Shown one piece after another: positions 49,947 to 57,100 of a DNA stretch of 64,000 nucleotides. A program made the translations under genes and the position numbers. The DNA comes from Zwartia vadi. GTDB lineage: Bacteria; Pseudomonadota; Gammaproteobacteria; Burkholderiales; Burkholderiaceae_B. The notes beneath the pieces are model-generated. The model did not search any database. It worked only from the letters and a program-made list of their open reading frames with translations, and had not been told where the DNA came from. The first letter of the stretch is position 1; each line of letters opens with the position of its first letter. Location: positions 62,001 to 126,000 of the forward strand of contig NZ_JAUHHE010000001.1 of NCBI RefSeq assembly GCF_030410375.1, written 5' to 3'.

Positions 49947-50935
49947 CAGTGGCCCCCTCCCGACTTGCCCAGACCGACACGCAAGCGTGGGTCCACTAAA
50001 AAATACAACAAATCGACAATCAGATTAATCACCACGAAAATAAAAGAGATGAGGCAGAGGTAGGCAGCCATCACCGGTATGTCGGCGAACTGGACGGCCT
50101 GAATAAAGAGCAGACCCATACCCGGCCACTGAAACACCGTTTCGGTCACGATTGCGAATGCGATGATTCCGCCAAGTTGAAGACCCATGATGGTGATGAC
50201 CGGCACAAGCGTATTTTTGAGTGCGTGACCGAAATGAATCGCTCGCTTGGTGAGACCTCGGGCACGCGCGAACTTGATGTAATCGGCGCGCAACACCTCC
50301 AGCATTTCGGAGCGCACCAGGCGCAGGACAAGCGCGACTTGAAAGAGCGAAAGTGTAATGGCCGGCAGAATCAAATGCTTCCAGCCGCTGGCCGTTAACA
50401 ATCCTGTCGTCCACCAGCCTAGACGGACCGTTTCACCTCGACCGTAACTCGGTAGCCAGCCTAGCTGGACGGAGAACACCAGAATCAACAAGATACCGAT
50501 CAGAAATGTCGGTAAAGAAACGCCTAGTAATGAAAATGCCAGAAAAGCCTGCGAGAGCTTGCCGTTGCGCTTGAGTGCCGTGTAGACACCAAGCGGGACG
50601 CCGACTACCAGGGCGATCAACGCTGCGGCAATGGACAACTCCAGCGTGGCGGGCAGGCGATCGCTCAAGAGTACGGAGACCTTTTGTCCTTGGCGAAGTG
50701 ACAAACCGAAATCACCCTGAACAGCATTCACAAGAAAATGATAGAACTGTACGATGATCGGATCGTTCAGCCCGAGATCCTGACGCAATTGCTCACGCTC
50801 GGCGGGCGTACCCTCCTGCCCCAACATGATCATGACGGGATCGCCGACATACTGAAACAAAATAAAAGCCAACAGCGCGACGGTTAGCATCACGCCTATG
50901 GCCTGAAGCAACCGGCGAATAATAAAAGCGAACAT
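49946..50935 (-). CDS. Peptide ABC transporter permease (DppB type)
   Basis: Inner-membrane permease of 329 aa. FIIRRLLQAIGVMLTVALLAFIL opens the protein, and LRADYIKFARARGLTKRAIHFGHALKNTLVP is the EAA loop. Starts 54 bases after the binding-protein gene, in which a stable hairpin sits. Confidence 0.95.
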   Translation of the reverse strand: MFAFIIRRLLQAIGVMLTVALLAFILFQYVGDPVMIMLGQEGTPAEREQLRQDLGLNDPIIVQFYHFLVNAVQGDFGLSLRQGQKVSVLLSDRLPATLELSIAAALIALVVGVPLGVYTALKRNGKLSQAFLAFSLLGVSLPTFLIGILLILVFSVQLGWLPSYGRGETVRLGWWTTGLLTASGWKHLILPAITLSLFQVALVLRLVRSEMLEVLRADYIKFARARGLTKRAIHFGHALKNTLVPVITIMGLQLGGIIAFAIVTETVFQWPGMGLLFIQAVQFADIPVMAAYLCLISFIFVVINLIVDLLYFLVDPRLRVGLGKSGGGH

Positions 50936-50951
50936 GCAATCTCACAAAGAT

Positions 50952-50975
50952 GCAAGCCTCCATTTGGAGGCTTGC
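50952..50975 (-). promoter_or_regulatory. Hairpin between binding-protein and permease genes
   Basis: GCAAGCCTCC (50952-50961) pairs perfectly with GGAGGCTTGC (50966-50975) around ATTT. On the - strand only a weak T-rich stretch follows, so it is better read as a partial terminator or 3' mRNA stabiliser that raises binding-protein output over the membrane genes. Confidence 0.7.
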
Positions 50976-50989
50976 TTAAGAAACATCGA

Positions 50990-52561
50990 TTACTCGATGC
51001 GCACCCACTCGATCACGGGACGGTTGTCCGGACGGTGAATCATCTTGACGTTTTTCTTCATCGCCCAGGGGATGATCTGATCATGCAAAGGAATGGCGCC
51101 AAACTCCTTGGCATGGATACTCAGCGCTTCCTGAATCATGGCGGTGCGTTTGGCATCGTCAGTTTCAGTCTTGATCGCGTCGATCAACGCATCGACCTTG
51201 GGGTTAGAGTAACCGCCGTAGTTGAAGGCACCCGCAGCGCCCGTTCCCTTGGTGCGAATCAAAGACTCAAGCGTATAGAACGCATCAAAGGTTGGCACAC
51301 CCCAGCCGAACAAATAAATGCTTGTGTCACCATTTGCCACTTTGGGAAAGAAAGTCGCGCGTGGCATTGCATTCAGTTTGGTTTTCACGCCAATCTTTGC
51401 CCACATCGCAACGACCGCTTGGCAGATCGCTTCGTCGTTAATGTAGCGATTGTTCGGGCAATCAAGCGTGAACTCGAGGTTATTGTCATAGCCCGCCTGC
51501 TTGAGCAACTCGCGAGCCTTGACCGGATCATAAGGCACCCGCTTGCCCAACTCTTCTGAGTAGCCATTGACTTGCGGGGAAATCATGGCACCCGTTGGCA
51601 AGGACATGCCGCGCATCACGGATTTTTTGATCGCCTCGATATCAATCGCACGGTAGAGTGCCTCACGCACGCGGACATCGGCAAGAGGATTCTTATCCTT
51701 GACATTGCTGTATTTCAGCTCAGGACTTTTAACATCCATCGCGATGTAGATGGTGCGATATTCATTACCATCCAAAACGTTCACCTGCTTGCGCAAACGG
51801 TCCAAGTCTTGAGCGGGCGGATCCAACACGAAGTCCACCTCACCAGACAACAGCGCAGCCGTACGTGTCGCGTTTTGCTTGATTGGTGTGTAGACAATCT
51901 CAGTCACGTTTCCAGTCTTAGTGGGCTTACCCCACCAGTCAGGATTTTCAACGTAAACTGTTTTGATGTCGACTTCGCGCGACTTGAGCTTGTATGGACC
52001 CGTTCCCATCGCATTACGGGCAGCAAAACTCTCTTCTTTTTTATTGAAGTCCTGAGGTTTTTCAGCATTGTTCTTTTCCGCCCAGGCTTTGCTCATAATG
52101 CCGAGCGAAGGCAGCTGGCGAAGCAGAACAGGATTAGGACCTGCCGTAATGACATCGACAGTCAGGGGATCAACGGCCACCACATCACTGATACCCGCAA
52201 CGTAAGATTTAAATTGTGATGAGGGTTGCATGGCGCGCTTAAGCGAAAACACTACATCATCAGCCGTAAAGGGTGTGCCATCCTGAAACTTTACGTTTGG
52301 GCGCAATTTAAAACGCATCGTAGTGGGGTTGATGCGCTCCCAAGAAGTTGCCAGTGATGGCACGACTTCGTACTTCTCGTTGTATTTGACCAGCGGGTCA
52401 TACACCCACAAGTTGGCGGCAATATTGAGCCCTTCGTTTTGGGAATGAGGATCCAGAGTCAGGATATCGCCTTGACTCGTCCATTTAAACGTTTTGGCAA
52501 AGCCCATTCCGGGCAACAATAAAGCGGCTGATAAAGCCGCGGCAATAAAGGTACGGCGCAT
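50990..52561 (-). CDS. Peptide ABC transporter substrate-binding protein (SBP_bac_5)
   Basis: Periplasmic receptor of 523 aa, family 5 (DppA/OppA). Signal peptide about 1-21 (AAALSAALLLPGMGFA/K). Segments DILTLDPHSQNEG, RFKLRPNVKFQDGTPFTADDVVFSLKRA and YDNNLEFTLDCPNN are typical. ATG 52561 has AGGAG 8 bases ahead; a longer frame is spurious. Ligand is unknown and need not be a peptide, since the family also takes opines, sugars and nickel. Confidence 0.93.
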   Translation of the reverse strand: MRRTFIAAALSAALLLPGMGFAKTFKWTSQGDILTLDPHSQNEGLNIAANLWVYDPLVKYNEKYEVVPSLATSWERINPTTMRFKLRPNVKFQDGTPFTADDVVFSLKRAMQPSSQFKSYVAGISDVVAVDPLTVDVITAGPNPVLLRQLPSLGIMSKAWAEKNNAEKPQDFNKKEESFAARNAMGTGPYKLKSREVDIKTVYVENPDWWGKPTKTGNVTEIVYTPIKQNATRTAALLSGEVDFVLDPPAQDLDRLRKQVNVLDGNEYRTIYIAMDVKSPELKYSNVKDKNPLADVRVREALYRAIDIEAIKKSVMRGMSLPTGAMISPQVNGYSEELGKRVPYDPVKARELLKQAGYDNNLEFTLDCPNNRYINDEAICQAVVAMWAKIGVKTKLNAMPRATFFPKVANGDTSIYLFGWGVPTFDAFYTLESLIRTKGTGAAGAFNYGGYSNPKVDALIDAIKTETDDAKRTAMIQEALSIHAKEFGAIPLHDQIIPWAMKKNVKMIHRPDNRPVIEWVRIE

Positions 52562-52684
52562 GGCACGCTCCTGAAATAGTGAAATAACGAAGTCATATTG
52601 CCCCACTCTCGTCGACTGAGTCAACCATAAGCTTATTCAAGCTTTCATCAAACTTACAGAGTCAAGAGTAGGGTTTTAAAACGT

Positions 52685-53740
52685 TTAAACAGTTGCGACG
52701 GCAGTGGCAGGTGAACCAACCGCACCAGGGAGTCGAAGCGGCGGCGCAGTCAACAAGAAACGGTTGCGTCCGTTTTTCCGCAGCCACTGGGCCAAGGGCG
52801 TCAGATAGAACATCTCGCCCAGATGCACGCCCAGCTTGAACAAGCAATGCTCATGCAAAGGCAGCGTGGCACAGCATCCGATATGGCTGGTAGCCGGGTA
52901 GGTTTCCACCGCATAGTTGTCGGCCATCAACACAACCAACTGACTATCCGTGATCCATTTCAGGAGTTTTTGATCACGGCCATCCAGTGCCGCACAACTG
53001 TTCTCCAAGGTATGCAGATCGGGATTGCCCTTCATGTCCATCAGCAACTGGGCAAAACCGGTGTGCAAACACACCATATCACCGGGCTCAACGACCACTT
53101 TGTCCTGTTCCATCACACGCATCAAGGTGTCGTAGCCGATGATTTCGCGCTTGTTACCAAAATGTGCGTGGAAGTCGATCATCACGCCGCGCCCCTGCAC
53201 GCAGGACTCGGCCATATTTTGAATGCCAAGCGCCATTGCATTTGAGGTGGACTTGTTTTCACCTGGACCGGGAACGCCCGCGTCCTTGCCATCTGTCGGT
53301 CCGATGATGTGTTCGCCCGCGCGGTATCCGTTGTAATAGACAGACTCTGGGATGCCGTCGCCGTTTGCGTCAAAACGTGAGCCAACATGCGCAAGACTGT
53401 CCCACTGGGTTGAATATTGCAGGTGCATCACCACCAAATCATCGCTGATCACGTCAGTTTGCTGGTCGTTATCACGAAACAAACCGTAATTCATGTTGGG
53501 GCGATCGCCGCGCAGCGTGGGTCGGATAACGGGCGGAAAACGTCGCGGATTCAACAAGTTACCGCCAGGAAGGTCCAAAGGCAGGCTCAAGCAAAACGGC
53601 TGAAACTCCTTGACCTCGGCGATGCCTTGCTTAAGCTTTTCAGGGGTGAGCAGGTTGATCCGACCGCGCTGATCGTCCTCCCCGAAATCCCCCCAAGTAG
53701 AACCCTCTGGACGATTGACCCAACGCTTATTACCACTCAT
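52685..53740 (-). CDS. Cyclase family protein (kynurenine formamidase-like fold)
   Basis: Metal-dependent hydrolase of 351 aa of the cyclase/PF04199 group. The long-form motif QWDSLAHVGSRFDANGDG carries the His/Asp metal site, and RGVMIDFHAHFG plus VVVEPGDMVCLHTGF are further conserved strands. Relatives open amide or lactone rings. GGGAG precedes ATG 53740. It is 123 bases upstream of the binding-protein gene on the same strand, so the transporter may import its substrate. Confidence 0.88.
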   Translation of the reverse strand: MSGNKRWVNRPEGSTWGDFGEDDQRGRINLLTPEKLKQGIAEVKEFQPFCLSLPLDLPGGNLLNPRRFPPVIRPTLRGDRPNMNYGLFRDNDQQTDVISDDLVVMHLQYSTQWDSLAHVGSRFDANGDGIPESVYYNGYRAGEHIIGPTDGKDAGVPGPGENKSTSNAMALGIQNMAESCVQGRGVMIDFHAHFGNKREIIGYDTLMRVMEQDKVVVEPGDMVCLHTGFAQLLMDMKGNPDLHTLENSCAALDGRDQKLLKWITDSQLVVLMADNYAVETYPATSHIGCCATLPLHEHCLFKLGVHLGEMFYLTPLAQWLRKNGRNRFLLTAPPLRLPGAVGSPATAVATV

Positions 53741-53865
53741 TACTGTTCTCCCGGTTTTAGTCATTTTCTCAATGATATACGAGAGTGATACTGAGGGAGG
53801 CGCGTCGGAGAACAGGGCGCGAAAAAGTAAAGAGGCTTAAAAAAATAAAAGGCCGTAAAAAGTAA

Positions 53866-53899
53866 AAAAGGCTACAAACTTGTGAGTTTGTAGCCTTTT
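53866..53899. terminator. Bidirectional terminator downstream of the miniprotein gene
   Basis: AAAAGGCTACAAAC (53866-53879) pairs with GTTTGTAGCCTTTT (53886-53899) around a 6-base loop, giving 14 perfect pairs. T-runs flank both sides. It ends the miniprotein gene 21 bases after its stop. Confidence 0.93.
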
Positions 53900-53920
53900 A
53901 CTGAATCAGGTCGCCAATAC

Positions 53921-54052
53921 TCAGGCTTTCTTGACTTTTTCCAGCATTTTGAACACGCCTTTCGGTGCGTTGACGAACAGGCGCTTGAAGGCCTTGCCCA
54001 AACAACGGCGCTCGAGTGTGTTGCGGCGCGTGCGTTTTGTTTCTGAAGCCAT
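53921..54052 (-). CDS. Basic 43-residue miniprotein of unknown function
   Basis: Short frame on the - strand, MASETKRTRR...KVKKA. Of 43 residues, 14 are Lys or Arg and 3 are Glu; there is one Cys (Cys17). The sequence has no membrane segment. The pattern (basic N-terminus, amphipathic middle AFKRLFVNAPKGVFKMLEK) fits RNA, DNA or ribosome contact. Support for a real gene: CGGAG 8 bases ahead of ATG, a strong terminator just after the stop, and a long open frame between. A longer overlapping frame on the same strand (53872-54057) has no such signals. It diverges from the uvrA gene. Confidence 0.75.
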   Translation of the reverse strand: MASETKRTRRNTLERRCLGKAFKRLFVNAPKGVFKMLEKVKKA

Positions 54053-54154
54053 AGCAATTCTCCGGTAACGAGCCTCGTATATTAACCTATATCCGGCCAG
54101 ATTATTCGTCTGGTTTTCCCTCCCGCCTGACAGCGGCGGCTCTATGATTACGGT

Positions 54155-57100
54155 ATGAATCCAACTATACGCATCACTGGCGCTCGCCAGAACAATCTCA
54201 AAAACCTCGATTTGACTCTCAATACGGGCGAATTGACCGTGGTGACCGGTGTCAGCGGCTCAGGCAAAAGCTCGCTGGCGTTTGACACGCTCTACGCCGA
54301 GGGCCAACGACGCTACGTCGAGACTTTTTCGCCCTATGCGCGACAGTTTCTGGACCGGATGGACAAACCGGTTGTGGACCGTATAGAAGGCATCTTGCCG
54401 GCAATCGCGATTGATCAGACCAACCCTGTCCGTAGCTCGCGCAGCACTGTCGGCACCATGACCGAGCTCAATGATCACCTCAAGTTGTTGTTTGCGCGAG
54501 GCGCCCAGTTGATGTGCCGTGGATGCGGGCAAGCCGTATGCCGTGACAGTACCGCCTCCATTTTTGCGGCTGTCAAAGAACGCGCCGAGCAAGCCGATGA
54601 CCCAAGACTGGTGGTGACTTTCCCGATTCAAGTCCCGCTCAACTTTACCGAAGACGAAGTACGTGGATTTTTGGAGCAACAAGGCTACACCCGCGTGCAT
54701 GCCGATGAAAATCCAACAGGACCTGCCAGAGCACAGCATGCTGAAGTCGTACCCGCCTCCAAAGCTGCGAAAAAGAAGTCGGCCACGCTATCGCCGGCGT
54801 TGAGAACCTTGCGCGTCGTGCAGGACCGGTTTCGCTTTTCAAGCGCCGAACCCTCCCGCGTCATGGAGGCCTTTGATATCGCCCTCAAAATGGGGAATGG
54901 ATTGATCTCCGTGCATGCGATCGATCAGGACGGTACTGACACGGCAGTCTGGAAATTCAGCGACAAGCTTCATTGCGCGGATTGCAACATCAGCTATAGC
55001 GATGCCTTGCCAAGTACCTTTTCTTTCAACTCGCCTCTCGGGGCCTGCGAAGCCTGTCGTGGTTTTGGACGCGTGATCGGGATTGATTTCGGTTTAGTCA
55101 TTCCGGACGAAAACAAAACGCTTGAAGGCGGGGCGATCAAGCCCTGGCAAACGCCCAGCTATAAAGAGTGTCAGGTCGAAATGGAAAAGTACGCCAAGCG
55201 TGCCAATGTTTCGATCAATACACCCTGGAAATATCTCCCTCCTGAACATCAAGAATGGGTGCTTCATGGCGACCCGCTCTGGAAAGGGGGCAACCAGGCA
55301 TGGAAAACGCAATGGTATGGCGTGCAACGTTTTTTTGACTGGCTCGAAACCAAGTCATACAAAATGCATGTTCGCGTACTGTTGTCGAAATATCGCAGCT
55401 ACACGCCTTGCCCGACTTGCAAGGGCGCTCGCCTGAAGCCTGAAGCGTTACTCTGGCGCATTCAAGGCAAGTCGATTCAAGACTTGATGCTGACCCCAAT
55501 CGTCCAGCTACGCGCCTTTGCCGACCAACTGCATTTTCCGGGCGCGATGGATGCGGCAATGGATCTGGTGTTGACCGAGGTGCGCGCGCGACTGAAATTT
55601 TTATGCGATGTCGGTTTAGGCTATCTGACGCTCGATCGACAAAGCCGCACACTGTCGGGCGGCGAAGTTCAGCGCATTAACTTGACGACCGCCTTGGGGA
55701 CCTCTCTGGTCAACACTTTATTTGTGCTCGATGAGCCCTCCATTGGCTTGCATCCGCGAGACATTCACCGTGTCGTGGAGGTCATGCATAGATTGCGTGA
55801 TGCAGGCAATACGCTAGTGGTGGTCGAGCATGACCCTCAGGTGATGATCGCTGCTGATCGCGTCATAGACGTCGGCCCCGGCCCCGGAGAGCGTGGCGGA
55901 CAGATCGTGTTTGACGGGACGCCTGCCGAGCTTAAACAAGCCACCACACTGACAGGTCAATACATGGGTGGGCGACTCAAAGTCGAAGCACCGCGCCCAC
56001 TGCCCGTCTCGAACAATACACCCAGATTGCTCCTTGAAGGTGTCACAGCCAACAACCTCAAGAACGTTTCCATCGAGATTCCACTGGGGCGTCTGGTTTG
56101 CGTCACGGGCGTGTCGGGCTCCGGCAAATCGACTCTCATCCAAGACGTTTTATATCCGGGTCTGCTAAAGATCATGGGCAAACCAACCGAAGCGCCCGGC
56201 GCATTTGATCGCATTCTGGGTGCTGAGCAACTCGCCGATGTAGTGATGGTCGATCAGGCCCAAATCGGCAAGACCACACGGTCCAACCCCGCAAGTTACG
56301 TTGGCGCTTTCGATCCGATTCGCAAACTCTTCGCGCAAGCGCCGGTAGCGCGTGAGCGTGGCTACACTGCGGGAACCTTTAGTTTCAATAGCGGCGATGG
56401 ACGATGCCCAACTTGTGGCGGCACAGGTTTTGAACACGTCGAGATGCAGTTTTTGTCGGACGTTTATATTCGCTGTCCGGATTGCGATGGCAAACGCTTT
56501 CGACCAGAGGTACGCGAAGTTCAAATCGAGCATCTGGGTCGTCGCGCCTCGATTGATGCCGTGCTCGACATGACAGTGTCCGAGGCACTCGAGTTTTTCA
56601 AAGGATTGCGCGATGTGCAGCTCGGTCTCGCACCGCTCGCGGATGTCGGCCTGGAGTACGTCAAGCTCGGACAACCTGTTCCAACATTGTCAGGTGGTGA
56701 AGCACAGCGACTCAAACTGGCAGGACATCTCGCAGAAGCCGCGCGCAGCGGGATTTCGACTGCCAAGGTAGCAAAAAAGGGCAGTCTGTTTTTGTTTGAC
56801 GAACCGACCACAGGCCTGCACTTTGATGACGTGGCGCGTTTGATGCGGGCCTTCCGCAAGCTGCTGGGCGCGGGACATACTTTGTTAATCATCGAGCACA
56901 ATCTGGATGTGATTCGAGCCGCGGACTGGGTGCTTGATCTGGGACCTGAAGGCGGCGATGGAGGTGGTGAGCTGGTGGCTGCCGGCAGTCCGGAAACCAT
57001 CATGGCCAATCCGATTTCGCATACTGGTGCGGCTTTGCGCGAATACGCGGTCGCCATGACACCTGATGCGATTGGTAGCAAGCTTGAAGCCACGCAACCA

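Noticed and set aside
53872..54057. 61-residue frame on the - strand overlapping the miniprotein
   Set aside because: It runs through the terminator hairpin and its ATG lacks a ribosome-binding site, while the 43-residue frame has one.
54053..54154. SOS (LexA) box ahead of uvrA
   Set aside because: I looked for CTGT-N8-ACAG and found only fragments (CTGACAG); no convincing box.
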